DNA from: Fagopyrum homotropicum
Taxonomy: Eukaryota; Streptophyta; Magnoliopsida; Caryophyllales; Polygonaceae
DNA length: 64,000 nucleotides
Direction: 5' to 3'
NCBI GenBank assembly: GCA_033239125.1
Contig: BSWB01000001.1
Location: 21,665,501 to 21,729,500, forward strand
Numbering within the stretch: position 1 is the stretch's first letter; every line of letters begins with the position of its first letter. Of this stretch, positions 20,429 through 33,741 are shown piece by piece. The notes under the pieces are model-generated. The model had not been told where the DNA came from and ran no database searches. It saw nothing but the letters and a program-made list of their open reading frames with translations. The position numbers were made by a program, and so were the translations under genes.

Positions 20429-20433
20429 TCTAA

Positions 20434-23372
20434 TGTAACACCCCGTTCATTGGACGCGTTTCGATATTTATTTTCCTACTCTCATCGGTATTTTATTATC
20501 TCAAGTATTTTATTTAAAATTATTTTAAGGCGTAAAATACCTTTCCCGAGTATAGTTATACGTTCACGTGTATCCGTCTTTTTATTTCCTGAAAAGTCGG
20601 AATTTTTTTCCTGATTCGAAAATCCCGTTCCGAATCATTTGATCGGGTTTACTTTATTCCCATATTTTTCCCATTTATTATTTTATTCTTTTTTTCCCTA
20701 CCTTTTCCTCTCTTATTCATTGCGTGTTGAAGAGCACAAGTCTGCACTGCCTCATCCTGCTGCCTATACCCACTTCTCAGAGTCGACATCTCGATGCTCA
20801 CCCTCTAGACCCCTCGCCTTGCTACACCGACTCCCTCAGCCTCTCAACCCTTCACTTAGCTTCAGTCTCTAGCCCTCCTAGCTTCTGATCCCCTCTCTCC
20901 TTTTGCTTCCCAGTCGAACCAAGAGGACAAGAAGACCTCCCTGTTGGAGCAGCAAGCAGCAAACAGCAGCAACTCCCCTACATTCCTCTCTTCACCTGCT
21001 ACAACAAGCAAACACCACCACCTTATACCTCAACCTTCGGAAATCAATCCAGCCTCTCTGTATCAGGCTGCTGCAACCCTCCTTCTCCAACGATGCCGGA
21101 GAGCCCATCGGAACCACCGGAGGAAGGAAACTAGAGACCTGGCGCTTCACCTCGCCCCGAGCCAAGCCCTTGTCGAAGCCCAGCCTTGTCGATGTCAAGC
21201 ACTCTTCCTCTGTCTCGTTCTCTCGTTGCAGCCCGCCTCGTTCTCTCGTTCAGCCACCAAACCGGAGAAGGAGACCCCGCCTCGACCACCCTTCGACGCC
21301 TTACCTGAGCAGCGTCGCTGTCACCGGAGAGCTGCCCTCCCATCTGCCGTGCTTCCACCAACATCCGGAGAAGAGTCTCGCTTGCCAAGACTGCCGGAAG
21401 CTCCTGCCTCGCCTCGCCTCGCCCCGCTGGTGCCAACCGGGGTCGAAGCCGCTGGCATCCTGTGCTTCTCTTCCGTTGCGTCTGTCCCACGTTTGGAGCC
21501 GCCCGGATGTCCCTGCCGCCCCGATCCAGATCTACTCACAAAAATGAAAAAGGGGGAATTGAAAACCCTTTTTTCCTTCATTATTCCGGGCCCCCTTAAT
21601 TTGGTACAATTACAATTTGTGACCCCCTGTTTTGTATTTGCATATTTTACCCATATTTTTGGAAATGAACTAATATACCCCCTGTAGAATTATTTACATG
21701 GAATGACCCATATTTTATATTCCAAATTATAACCCAACGTTATGCAAATTATCTTTATGCCATAGTTGGATTAATTTCGGATTATGACCCAAGGATTTAA
21801 TTGCGGTTTATGAGTAAGTTTCTAAAATTATATAAATTACCTGGAAAGTGTTTTTAAGATTTTGAACTCGGATTTGAACTACGGGGGTTATTCTTATAGC
21901 TTTTATATTCCATGTTGTATGTCCAAATTTAGCGTTATGCTAAATTTGTTTAGTTTGATGCTAGGTTCGGAAGCGCCCCGATAAAGGCCTAACGAGTCCA
22001 AGTCGACATCCATTGAACGACTTCCGTCTTTTGACGTCGTGTGAGTATTCTTTCCCCTCGTTTTAGTTATGTTTAGTATTAGTATCATGCTAGGATGGAT
22101 CTAGTATAACTTAGAGTGAATACCAAGTAGTGGCTCGGAACCTTAGGTGAGTGGTTGAGGTTTGTGAAATATTGTAAGGCTTGAGGAGTTGATATAATCT
22201 TGTGAGGTGATTATGGCTTTAAGTGTGGGTTGAGTTGTGAGAATTTAGGGGTTTAGGTTTTATGATTGTTGAGGTTGTGGACTAGAACGAGAGTTTCCTA
22301 GTGGTGTTGTGAGTTATGATCTTGCGAGATCCGAGGGTTTAGAAGTCTTAGGACTTATAGCATTTGTTGAGTGTCACGTGAGCATGAGGGATTTTAGGAT
22401 GCGGTCCTAGATGAGAGTCAAATGGTCTCGCGTAGATCATTTGTATAGAAGTCTAAGACTTCTATTGTGAGTGGGTTGTTGTTGATATAGTTATCTTCTT
22501 GTGAGAAGGTTATGGGCTTCCTCCCTAAGGAAGCGAGAGTGTTGTGAGTTGAGTGTGATGACGAGGTAAGTCTCCGGACTTACTTAGCTCGTATTCTATG
22601 TATTAGATTCGATGCGTGTTTGGTGGTGTGTGTTTTATCGCTTTCATTATAACTTATAAAACCGGAATTAGGATTACCGACCTTTATATATTATTTGGCC
22701 CAAGTGTATGATAACGGGCGGTGACAACTTGTCTAGCTCTTGCGTAGAGTTAGGAGGTTCTTGGCGACTAGCCCGTGTGGTTAGACGGTCGGAGGCATCC
22801 ACCGTTCCATGCGGTAAGTGGGGACCGAGGCGAGTTTCGGGAGATTCTCGTGTCACAAAAGAAGTTGAATTAGAATGGGATACGACTTAATAATAAAAAG
22901 ATAATAAACTGGACTTGTGTGATTTGGTGTACATTGTGTGTTATGTTGATTGACTTGTGTTTGTGCCTTTCACCTTGATTCTAATGCCTCGAATATTAGC
23001 TAATGGTTTTATACCGATTGTTGTAGATTGCCTTGCAGGTTAGGAATGCGGCCGAGAGATCCGGAAGAGTGGGCAGCAGGGGTTCCGTACATTTTAGGAT
23101 TGGGTTTTGGTTGGAGTCGTGTTTGAGTTTTGTATTCATTATATATTGTATGCCGCGTGTATAGCATTTGGTCTTTCGGTTGTATCTCGGCTGAAGTCTT
23201 TGGTTTGTTTGGTTTTGGGTTTCTTTGCATTGCATAAAAATGTATTTCAGTTTTGGCCTTTATTTGTGCCTTGTTGTAAGATCCGGTGAAATTGTTGTCA
23301 GGCTAAGGGTCGGGACCCATTGTGAGGTCCCAACCCGTAGCATCCCAAGTCCCGCGGATTTGGGGTCTTACA
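20434..23372 (+). mobile_element. 3' LTR of chromovirus D (2.9 kb)
   Basis: TGTAACACCCCG to GGGGTCTTACA, 2939 bp. Its right 1.6 kb matches 628-2248. It contains a CT-rich, GC-rich cassette at about 20740-21540 with overlapping frames (20903-21547, 20944-21687) that are rich in Ser, Pro and Arg and show no domain. I do not call them genes. Solo copies of the family are at 27755-30674 and 47888-50788. Confidence 0.9.
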
Positions 23373-23399
23373 CGAGTTCTGAGAATTTGGGGTGTTACA
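23373..23399 (+). mobile_element. 3' end of E's 5' LTR
   Basis: CGAGTTCTGAGAATTTGG then GGTGTTACA. This matches the terminus of F-type LTRs (reverse complement at 54105-54134) and not the D LTR, so D integrated close to the end of this LTR. Confidence 0.75.
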
Positions 23400-23402
23400 A
23401 CA

Positions 23403-23414
23403 TGGTATCAGAGC
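23403..23414 (+). other. Primer-binding site (initiator tRNA-Met) of E
   Basis: TGGTATCAGAGC three bases after the LTR end, followed by a leader similar to the one beside F's primer site. Confidence 0.88.
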
Positions 23415-26400
23415 TCTAGGTTGGCAACAATGGCACTTGAAATATTTTGAAAGACCGAATAAGTACTTAAGTAGAACCCGAAAAGGGATCCGAGTTTTTT
23501 TTAAAAAAAAGACTTTTGGTTTTCAAATGCATGCATAGTCTGATTGGGGATAGAAAAGTACGGCTGACCACCACTAATACCGCGGATCTTTGTATGCTTA
23601 GTATGGACTTTAGGTTTTACTTTAGTTGGACGTTTTAGCTTGATTATAAGGATATGTGATATATATAAATATATGCCGAAGATTAGTAGAAATTATAGTT
23701 ATGTTATGTCCTTAACGGAGATAACATAATGAGTTTCTCACCTCTTTGACACATCTAAGTAGATTTTAAAGGGTGTCAACGTGAGGATTAGTATACACAT
23801 CTTAGGTGCATTAGGGTAGACGAACGGCGGACAACTCCTTTGATCTTGTGGAGGAACGTCGAGACGGAAAAGTAAAGACTAAAAGACAACACCAACTACG
23901 ATGACAAGACGAGAATCCCGAGTCAACTCAATAGGATCAAATGAAGAGTATACATGAGGGTAGTTCCGGCAACGCGTTGGATGACCGGCAAGTATACAAA
24001 TTGGAAGAGACAACCCATAAGTTCTTTCAAGATGGTGTAAAGTAACGTTACAACAATGGGGATGCCTTTAGAAACACAAATAGGCATGAAGGTCAAGGTG
24101 AAATATAGTAGTGATCCAGACAAGAGGCATTGAATCTAAGCTTACTGCCGGAGCAGAAGGTAAAAGTTTGAGGCTAGAAGCAGAGCGGAATATGATCACT
24201 CTTGACAAGCTACTTGCCACCACAATTAAGATGGGAAACCGAGACAATCAGTAAGAGTCAAGATAAGATACATTGTCCATTCCGATACGAAGAATTAAAG
24301 AGCCGAAAAATAAAAGCTTATAGGTTGCTAGTAAGGGGAAGGCCGATTTCACCGAAATGGAAGTGGTGTGACCTCCTAGAACACACAAGAATTTCAACAA
24401 AGATCGGGATACAACAAAGACCGGATTTCTATAGAGGCGGAAGTACAAGCAGCACCCCAAGGGAGGAAACTCACGAAGGGATTTAAGTTAATAACACTAG
24501 CGGGTCATAACAGAGAACCGCAAGTGAACCATAACTCGGGTAAAAAGAATCATGGAGAAATGCCTACAAGTTATAGTAGAAGAAGTGATAAGTCCGTTGA
24601 CGGGAGACGAAGATACAACTAGACTCGTAAGAGTATAGTACTCTTATAGGAGTGTAATTTGTAGAAGGAGCTAATGAGTATAAATGGAAGAGATATATTT
24701 TCACCATGTATATCAAACCTCAAAAGAGATAGAAGAAAAGTAAGTCTTCGATCGTATAGAAGGTCAACTACAGACTAATTGGTAACAATAGAGAATTTAC
24801 ACGTACTAGCTAACTAGCGATGGTTGGTTGACAGATAAGAAGAATAACCACAAGGTTATAAAGGAATTTTACCGACATCTGGTGAATTTCTTCCAGAGAT
24901 CAACGACGACAATGGTGAAGTTAAATCAATAAAAGTACTAATAGCCTTGATGGTAACATTGAATGAGTCCAATATGATATCTCAAATAAGAAATTAAAAA
25001 GCAGCTCTTGACGGTCGATAATGACCATTGATGATAGAAATGGTGTAAAGGGAATTGGTGTGAGTAGTTACTTACTACTGACTAAGGAAAGATACATATC
25101 AAAGTTAGTATGAAGGGATCCCTGTAAGAAGAACTAGAAGAGTAAAAAGAAGTAGATGATTGTGAACATGTCCTATGACTTAGCATTCCACACAAGTAGG
25201 ACTGATGGTGCTCCTCCGAGAAAAGGTGGGGTCAAACTGTCTAGATTGACAGGGGAAATTCTTGTGATTTAAAGATGTGACACAGAATAATTGGTATTTC
25301 AGAAGCGGCACAAACATAGAGAGTATGATTTAAAGCCTTGGTGAAATGTGTGGTCGAGTTGTGAGGTGATTGTAGGTGGAATCTACATGTTGGCTAGAAC
25401 AGACATGTGAAGGAGTAAAGTTGAATGACTAAAGGCTATTATATGGATCCGGTATTACCCCAATAAGATGATTACCGAAAAGTGTATATATAAAAGCTTA
25501 ATGAGAAATCGAGGTACTCCAATAAAAATTCAGGCTGGACCGATGACATAAGAGTTGATGAAAGTAATAAGATCAACCAACATGGTCCGTAAAGCGTGTA
25601 CGAGAAAACTCAAAGGGATTTAACTATCTTACGGGGTGTAAAGATTTAAAGAAGGTAAAGCGACATGAGTATAAGGAAAACATAATAAATTCGATGCGAG
25701 AAATTTGATTGGTGAGAAAATCATATGCATCTGATGTGTCGTATACAAATGGTACCATTAGATGTTTAATAAAAATCATACTATTGGACTGAGGGCACTA
25801 TGATGAATTAAGGGTAAACCAAGTGTATAACTTAACCAGTGAGAAGGAAAGTCATGTATCAAAATGTGGGTCATGCTAAATTTAAATAAAGTCTTGAGAT
25901 GAGGATGTCCTTAGGAAATCTATGCAAGAGTACAAAGTAACTGAAGTTCCAACACATAATGGGTAGTAATGATCAACAGACAGTTAGAGACCGATGCAGA
26001 GAAAAAACAAACGTATAAGACGAGTCACCTAGTAGAAGAATTCACAAGACAAGCTTGAGAGACCAAAAGAGATAAAATGTCGACCCGGATATGAGGATCT
26101 AAGGTGCATGGAATGGATACCTACAATGGAGTATAAAAGCAATATGTAGACTATACAAGTGTGAAGAGGTTTTGACCTCCTCAAAGATATAGAAATTTGA
26201 AAGAAATTGCAATGCCAGTACCAAAGAGTTGAAACCCTGTAGCGGAAACAATGGTGTTGCATGAAGGCAATATTGCCGGTAACACCAACGAAGGAATGTA
26301 TATATGAGAACGGCCTTGGTGGACTCGAAAGTCCAAGGTGACCCCAATTATCACGGGACCTAAGTCATCAACACCGACGGTTCATGCAAGGGGAGTTGCA

Positions 26401-27600
26401 AGGAGATGATAATTAAAGTCATCAAAACTACAAAGAGACTTAACGGCCATCGTTGAAGACTTGGAATGATTATTTATGTCAAGATGAATGACCCAATTGG
26501 GCTCGAGAAGTAGAGTTAGCCTAAGGAAACAGAAGTGTGGAAGATAAAACGAATTAGCGAAGCATGAAAGGATTAATCAGGCAGATAATGCTCGCCAAGA
26601 ATTTAACGCCAATATAGGTATGAGAAGAGTAAGTCCGGGATATTGAGATAAGTCAATTATAGACGGACCGACGTCAGCTGAGGACATGTAAGTGTTGGTT
26701 GGTATTGACGAGTAGGTACCGTTAAGAAGAGACATAAGTGACTGCGGATTTAAGAGGTAACTTTACCGATGCCTTGGAGGATTCCCAAATAGGCAACGAC
26801 AACCTTCTAGGATGTTCTAAGGATATGGAGAGAATCGGGTTAGAGGTTGCTTACTGGTTGGTTAAGAACAGACTACGGTTGAGTAAGAGAGTAAGGGTCT
26901 GTTTGAAGAGGATCTTGCTAATATTAGAAGGGAAGTATATGCGGGAGTGGGTAAATCATGTTGACCCACAGAAGCGTGGTAGGCCCATAACCCACAGATG
27001 AAGAAAATCAATGTTAGATTAACTATGAATTCAAGTTAAGGAATTTGAGAACTATATGAAGATCTCCACCGGGAGTGTGATCTTGGATTACAACCAACCG
27101 AAAGCTTGACAAGAAGTAGGTGATAAGGTATTATTTAAGAAACGGTCCAACTGAGTCGTATTAGGGAGACAAGACCAAGTGAGTGGTCTTACAAAGAGCA
27201 TTAACCACCTATTAAAGTGTCGGAAGGTGTCTTAGATCATTGTTTTAGAATTTATAGACGGGATCTTCCAAAAAGTCAGGAGCAAATGGATTCAATAGAA
27301 GGAAGAAAGTTTTATTGTTATTTTGGTAGTCGCCAAAAGATTTAGAGGTGAGTTTAGAAAGGGAACCGTTGATATATATAAACTGATTGAGCCTTCATTT
27401 TATCGATTGACACTATTACCCATACTAGAGGATGTACGCCAACCGTTCCCCATGTCTCAGTGAGAGAATACTTACAGGATAAGGGTCACGTCATCAGCTT
27501 TAAGAATCGGATAGATGAGCCAAAGCAAACCTTTATGGAGTACCCAGTAGCCGTCCTAGAGCGCAGTACTAGACGTCTGCGGTCCAAGGAGATACCGATG
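23415..27600 (+). pseudogene. Decayed internal region of chromovirus E
   Basis: No long frame survives. The only domain I can identify is the C-terminal end of pol at about 27385-27600: a FYRLTLLPILEDV-like run, then MREYLQDKGHVISF and a chromodomain-like stretch (MEYPVAVLERSTRRLRSKEIP). At 27601 this runs straight into LTR sequence, so the pol tail and the LTR start are deleted. The leader at 23415-23640 resembles F's. The rest, 23640-27380, holds nothing I can name; short frames such as 26738-27001 lack recognisable motifs. Confidence 0.65.
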
Positions 27601-27754
27601 GTGCCGCCGCCTCGAGCCCAGTCGGAACAGTCGCAAAGGTACCGCCCTACCCCTCTTTCTGAACCGTTTTACTCCAACCCCTCCGCTGAACCTTTGTAGC
27701 CTTCGATCACCAGCAGCGCGAGTTCGTCAGCCTTACCGTCGACACTAGCAGTGC
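27601..27754 (+). mobile_element. 3' LTR of E, segment 1
   Basis: Matches 249-400 of E's 5' LTR with a small insertion. It is interrupted at 27755 by a solo LTR; the last five bases, AGTGC (27750-27754), are duplicated at 30675-30679. Confidence 0.75.
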
Positions 27755-28412
27755 TGTAACACCCTGAATCCGCGGGACTCGGGATGCTATGGGTGGAGAC
27801 CTCACAATGGGTCCCGACCCTTAGCCTAACAACAATTTCATCGGATCTTGCAACAAGGCACAAATAAAGGCCAAAATGAAATACATTTTTTTTATGCAAT
27901 GTATGAAACCCGAAAAAAAAAGAAAGGAAAGACTTCAGCCGTCCTTACAACAACATCAATACAATATACAATAACAACAACACAAGAACTCCAAAACCCA
28001 ACTCAACCTAAAATGTACGGAACCCCGGCTGCCCACTCCTCTGGATCACTCGGCCACATCCTATCCTGCACATCAACTACAACAATCGGTATAAAACCGT
28101 TAGCTCACATTCTATGCATTATAAAGATAATATGGCACAAACACACACAAGAGAACACAAGGCACACAACATGAACATTCATTCCATAATATCTTTTTAG
28201 GTCGTTCCATATCTAATTCATTTGTTTCAAGTGTGACACAAGAGTCTTATAACTCTTGCCTTTGTCCCCGTGTAACCAACAGGAGTGTGGCGGCGCCCAA
28301 CCCGTATACCCTGAGGGAGTGATGAAGAAGCCCGCCCGTATACCGTGTATGGCCTGGACGCAGAGATCCCCCCAGTCTCCCTCGGGAAACTGAGCGGTGA
28401 AGCCACCGCCCG

Positions 28413-28445
<33 letters not shown>

Positions 28446-30555
28446 GTAGTAACGATGGGCCAATAAATAAGGTCAAGTAAATCCTAATCCATTTTCATGC
28501 TTAAAAGCGGCAAACACACACCACCATATATATCTAAATAAGGCATAAAAGCGGCTAAGTAAGTCCGAGGACTTACCTCGTCTCAAAGCTAAACGAAACC
28601 GATACCACTCTCCGAAGGAATATAACCAAATTTTGTTCAAGACAACACACGATAATCAACAACTACTCACGCAAGCTAGAAGATCTTAGACTTTTAATAC
28701 TATATTCTTATTAGGTCATACACTCTCATAATCTAGGATATGCTCCTAGCTCTCATAAATTCACGAGATCTCAACTATAACCACATGCTAGGATACTTCC
28801 ATCCTAACTCCACAATCTCAACCAACATATAAATACTACCTCAAGTCTCACAAGATCAACCACGAGGGTCACAACCGTATAATAACTCAAGATCAACACA
28901 CCACATGTCAAAGAACATCAATAACCTCAAACACCTACCTAAGGTTCCAAGCCACTACTTGGCATTCGCTCTAAGTTATGCTAGATTCAACCTAGCATGA
29001 TACTACTAAATATAACTAGATCGAGAAAAGATCATAAGCTCGGGGGAGAGGGTACTCACGCAAGGTCCAAGGTGGAAGACGATCTACGGATGACGAGTTT
29101 GGATTCAATGGCCTTTATCAAGGCGCTCCGAACCTAGCACCAAACTAAACAAATATAGCGTAAGGCTAAATTTGGACATAATATGTAATGTAGATAAAAA
29201 TAAGGATGAACCCCATACTAAAAACCGAGTTAAAATCTCAAAAACACTTTCCGAGTAAATTATCCAATATGGGTCATAATTCCGCAATTAAATCTTTGAG
29301 CCATAAACCGATATTAATCCAACAAAGGGAATAATTGATAATATATATAAATATAAGATAACCTCGTATTTAAGATCCAATGTTAAAACCCGTAAAGACA
29401 TTTTTTGGACAAATTATGCAATTTTCGAAATATGGGTCATATTTTGTAATTATGAAGTTTGGCCAAAATCTGTAATTAATTCAATAAGGGCAAAATTGAA
29501 AAATTCAGAAATCTGGGTAAACTGTGTAAACAGAAAGTTCTGGGGCCCTTTGTAAATATACCAAAATTTGGGAACACCGATTTAATTTGAAAAAGGGTTC
29601 CCTTTTTACACAGATTGTTGCTGGCGGCGGAAGGCAACACTGGAGGCCTCCCTAGCAGCGCTGCTAGTCTCCGGCAGCTAGGTGATGGTGCAGGGGAGAG
29701 GTAAGGTGTCGGCCATGGCTTCTCCGGCGAAGCGAAGGCGGCAAGGGCAAGGCAGGGCGACGGTGGCTCTGATTGGTTTTCATCTCCGGCGAGTTGCACA
29801 GAGGCGGAGACGACAGACTATGGTCGAAGGGGTGAGACGAACGAAACTTTCTCCGGTGCGACATAGCTCCGAGAGTGAAAGAGGTGGAGTTGCCGGTTCC
29901 TCGGTGGTGGTTCCCGGCGAAGAACTTAAAGCAGGGCAAGGGAGAGAAGTGGGCTCGAAGAAGAGAATGGAGAACTGCAGGAGGTGGTCTTCGATCCGGC
30001 GTCGGCTCGAGGTGGCAGGATTCGCTTGGCATGGATGTTGAAGGCAGCGTTGAGGTGAGGTTGGCGTGTCTCCGGTTGCATAAGGGTTCGATAGAGGTTT
30101 GCGTGTGAATACAGAGCGTGAGAGATGGAGAGCTGCGAGAGACTGATGTGGAGAAGGAGAGAGAAGAGAGGCTAGGTTGGGGCTGTCCAAGAGTAGGAGA
30201 CAGAGGGACGGGCGAAAGGTCGGGGGTGCAGTGAGGGGTCGGGTAGGTCAGCAGCCCTAGCGCATGTCTGGGGCGGCCAGCAGGGGAAACGAGAGGTCGG
30301 GGGCTGTCAATTGTCACTACTGGGAAGAAGTGCAAAGAAAGAAGGAGAAGAAGAAAAGATTTGGAGAAAATCAAGAAAAAAAAATTAATTAAAATAAAAA
30401 GGAAATATTGTAAAAGATTAATCTCGATTAAAAACATTCGGAACGGGATTTCTGAATCGAAAAACTTTCCCGACTTTTCAAAAATAATAATATGGATATA
30501 CGCGAACGTATCCAAAATAATAAAATACTCCGCAAAGATATTTTACGTTGTAAAA

Positions 30556-30601
<46 letters not shown>

Positions 30602-30674
30602 AATATATATATATATATATAAAAGCCGCAAAAATAAAAAAAATCGCAAACGGCCTAAAATTCGGGACGTTACA
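27755..30674 (-). mobile_element. Solo LTR of the D family, reverse orientation, duplication AGTGC
   Basis: 2920 bp, TGTAACACCC to GGACGTTACA, flanked by AGTGC on both sides. Its sequence is the reverse complement of the D-type LTR. It includes an AAT microsatellite at 28413-28446, a GC-rich cassette at about 29590-30340 and a (TA)n tract at about 30558-30620. The overlapping frames at 29664-30515 lie in the cassette and are low-complexity. A single LTR with intact duplications indicates LTR-LTR recombination after insertion. Confidence 0.92.
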
Positions 30675-32370
30675 AGTGCTCCTCCTCCCTTGCTGTAGTG
30701 GACCGATCGACACAGAACCGGTGAGTCTTTCGTCTCTATTCCCTCTATTACTCTCCTCTTCCCGTGCTAACCGAGAGAGTGTGGGTCTTGCGGGTCTTGC
30801 AGTAGCGAGCCAGGGAGGGTGATGCAACGTGTGGGAGGGCAAGCAACCGAGCCAGCTTTGACCCTCTACGACAGCCACCTTGTAGGACCGTACTGAGTCG
30901 TAGTCCCTCTCCGAATGCGTGACGAGTAGTCAGGACGAGTAAGTAACTCTCCTCATCTTACTGTTATACGTGCATAGGTATATATGAGTAGGAAAGGAAA
31001 TGTATAGATATTTATGTATAAGTTAGTGCAGAGTATGCAGGTACCAAATATATATAGGCTTACGTATAGATAAATGTACGAAATGGAATATATATGAATA
31101 GAGAGTGTATACGTATATATACTTAGATGAAGAAATGGAAGTATGAGTAGGTATATATATACATACCCTAGTACAGTACGCGGTTACATATATAAGAGTA
31201 TAGAAGGAGATGTAAAAATAAGTATAAACATAGCTACCAGAATAATATATACATAAGTATATAAATAAGTATATGAGTAAAGTGGAGAGGATAGGAACCA
31301 AAGAAACGGGTGGTAGAATCGGAACCGGAAAGGATAAGAGTAATGTGATCGGATAGGGAACTGGAGAAGAAGGTTGCGATGGTTCCGAGGAGTAGTCGAG
31401 AGTTGCCAGTTAATGAGTTCTACTTGAAAAACATTCTAAGCCAGGCTCGTTTAGGATTTGATCTGAGACCTAGTGGTTAAGAGTAATGTCGGACCGTAGC
31501 AAATCTTTGGAAGTTTAAACCTGGTTAACTTTAGAACCTCTAGTAAGTTATCATTTAGAAATAGATGATGAACTTAAATTCTAAAAGAGAATATTAAAAC
31601 TAAATGATAGACTTTTCGAAGTTCGGATCAAGGGCAAAATAGTCTTTTAACTTAAGAGAACTTTTTCATAAATTCTCTTCATGAGATCGTACAACTCAGA
31701 AGTTATAATTTCTAAGAGTGGGATGAAATGTTGATACACATGCCTTGTTTAACTGGCGTTTGAGTTACCACGGGTACGGACCGAGTTGAGATTTGTAAGA
31801 GTGGTCTTTGATTCAGGTAAGTCCTTGCGACTTACTTAGCTAGTTTCTGGACGTTGGTTGAGTGGTAATAGTGGTGTGTGTAATGTGTTTTTATAATAAT
31901 AACTTGATAGGCGACTGTTATTATTATTATATTTTAAGGTCCAAGTGTATGTATAACGGGCCGTGACATCACTGCCCAGCTCTGCCAGGAGACTGGGAGG
32001 TTCTTTATACCCAGACCATACGGGTACATGATGAGACGCATCAGATCCATTCCTGATGGGTACACGGGGGCGGAGGCGAGGTTTGAGAATCCCTCGTGTC
32101 ACAAATTAAGTATCATTAGAAAGAGTGAATCACCTAAGTAAAGATAATAAATGGACTGTTTAAAAGCATGATGAGTGTTTATTATTTTATGTGTGTGTGT
32201 GCTATTATTATTCTCCTAATGTTTAGATAACTAGCTAATGGTTGTTTTGTTGTGTTTTTAGATTTACCGCATGTTAGAGCAGCAGTTGAGTGATCCGGAA
32301 GTAGTGGTCAACCGGGTCTCCGTACTCCTTAGAGTGGGGGGTTGGGATGTTGTTTGTCGTTCTTTCTTTT
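30675..32370 (+). mobile_element. 3' LTR of E, segment 2
   Basis: Resumes after the solo LTR: 30675-30900 matches 401-610. The part at 31800-32330 shares the LTR plan of the other chromoviruses (ATAACGGGCCGTGAC and GATCCGGAAGTAGTGG). 30905-31300 is TA-rich and has no gene. It is interrupted by element C at about 32371. Confidence 0.7.
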
Positions 32371-32897
32371 GGGACCTGTTTAGACGTTTTATCTTCAATA
32401 ATCTGCATGTTTGGATGTATATTATGTCATTATATCGTCGTTTCATCTACCTTTGCGGGAATCGAGGTCTACAGCAAGTTTCGTTGTAATCGTAGGTAAA
32501 ATGGCACGTTTTGCATCAAAATGGAGCTAAAGGAGCGAAGGAGTCATTGGAGATACATTCAGGAGCTTAAGGAAGCATGGAAATGGATTAGAGATTTACT
32601 TTGGACCAGATTTAAGAGATTTCACATTCAGTTTAGAGCCACCTCGGTCAGCTACAGTACCATCGCGACCGAGGTGATCCAGAGGAGCGTCCCGACTGAG
32701 GCGAGCACCTTGGACGTGGCGAGATATATTTTATTCTTGGCTGAGATCTTTTATTTTTGGAAGGAGAAATCTTATATTTTTAGGCTGGATTTCTGGAAGG
32801 AAGATCATATATTTTAGGGATTTATTTATGAGAGATAGATATATTTTATTAGGAAAATATCTTTTCAAGATATTTTATCTTTGGAGGATAGTTTTCC

Positions 32898-32906
32898 TAT
32901 ATAAAG
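32898..32906 (+). promoter_or_regulatory. Candidate TATA box of C's LTR promoter
   Basis: TATATAAAG in U3/R context, repeated in the 3' LTR at 44640-44648. Transcription would start roughly 30 bp downstream, near CACAAGTTCAACC. Confidence 0.6.
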
Positions 32907-33480
32907 GGTTGGATTTTCCACAAGTTCAACCATGCTTATACATTCTTAGAGCATCCAGCAGTTAGAAAGGATTTTTGGAAGGTTGAAGGAAGATTGAAGG
33001 AAGGAAGTTGATAGCTTTTATAGCTTTTGTGAAGGGTTTTGTAAGATTATCTTAGATTTCCTTCTTGTTGATTGTCTTATTGGATTGTGATCCAAGGAAC
33101 GCTTGTTTGTTTGATAATTGATTCAGTTATTGAAGCCTTTTTCTTAAGGTTTTTGTGTTCAAATATTCATTCCCTTCCCATATATTTGATTATTGCTTTT
33201 ATGATGATGAGTGGCTAATTTCTTTGTGCGATTCTTGGGTGATTGGCTGAAGGTTGTGGGAAAAACAATGATAGAATAATCTTAACTTCCAGTAGGACCC
33301 TGAAAGCTCGAGTCTTTATCCTTAACCCTAGAACATCTCGTTCAGTCGATGAACATCTTGGCCGGGGTGGAATTCGTCTGACCGAGGTGACTTATCTGAT
33401 CCATAACTGAGAGTTAAGTGTTAGAGTTTGCCAAATCCTATTCTTATTACACCTTTCCTGGTTCAATGCAAGCCTAGGAT

Positions 33481-33741
33481 GAGACTTACCCGGTAATTCC
33501 TTTGTTTGTTTACCCAAGATCATAAGTATAGGTAATAAAGGTTTATTTTTTATTGGAGTTTGAGTGTGCTTTCATTCCATCTTTGTGAGTTAGCCTGAGA
33601 CTTACCCGGTAAAGGTTGATTCTATTCCCTTAGTTGGAGTGTTGATTTGAGATTATAGTTCTTTTCCTTAGTACCTTGAGACTTACCCGGTAATAGGTTC
33701 TTTAGGTTTGGAGTTAGTGAGTAGTGAGACTTACCCGGTGA
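33481..33741 (+). repeat. Four GAGACTTACCCGGTRA units in C's LTR
   Basis: Units at 33481-33496, 33597-33612, 33678-33693 and 33726-33741, separated by unrelated sequence. They are repeated in the 3' LTR (45223-45478), where the first unit has lost several bases. Confidence 0.9.

Larger units (their letters stand above)
16435..20433 (+). pseudogene. Decayed gag-pol region of chromovirus D
   Basis: Continuation of D after the A/B insertion. No frame is open, but translated pieces in shifting frames are recognisable. An RT segment at about 19165-19440 shows a YxDYSE-like and a TMKNQ-like run. RNase H traces lie at about 19700-19880 (a VIAYVSR-like run and then LELATII). The integrase end/chromodomain approach lies at about 19990-20150 (GPFEILERVGKVFYRLT, HPVFHEYHLTEYIHDP). 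Only about 100 bp separate the RNase H and the C-terminal traces, so the integrase core is gone. Domain order and the tRNA-Met primer fit a Tekay/Del-type chromovirus. The region before about 19100 is too degraded for me to assign. Confidence 0.7.

Noticed and set aside
20903..21687. Two overlapping 200-codon frames as a novel gene
   Set aside because: Both frames, and reverse frames, are open because the block is GC-rich and low-complexity; no domain and no conserved frame in the other LTR copies.
28213..28476. Leu-rich and Tyr-rich reverse frames
   Set aside because: Translations of an AAT microsatellite in a solo LTR.
29664..30515. 283-codon reverse frame
   Set aside because: Lies across the GC-rich cassette and (TA)n side of a solo LTR; composition-driven, no motif.
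30558..30620. (TA)n tract as a promoter or origin
   Set aside because: Simple dinucleotide repeat in a solo LTR with no supporting signal.
31023..31301. Tyr/Ile-rich reverse frame with membrane-like composition
   Set aside because: TA-rich LTR sequence; composition alone produces the hydrophobic run.
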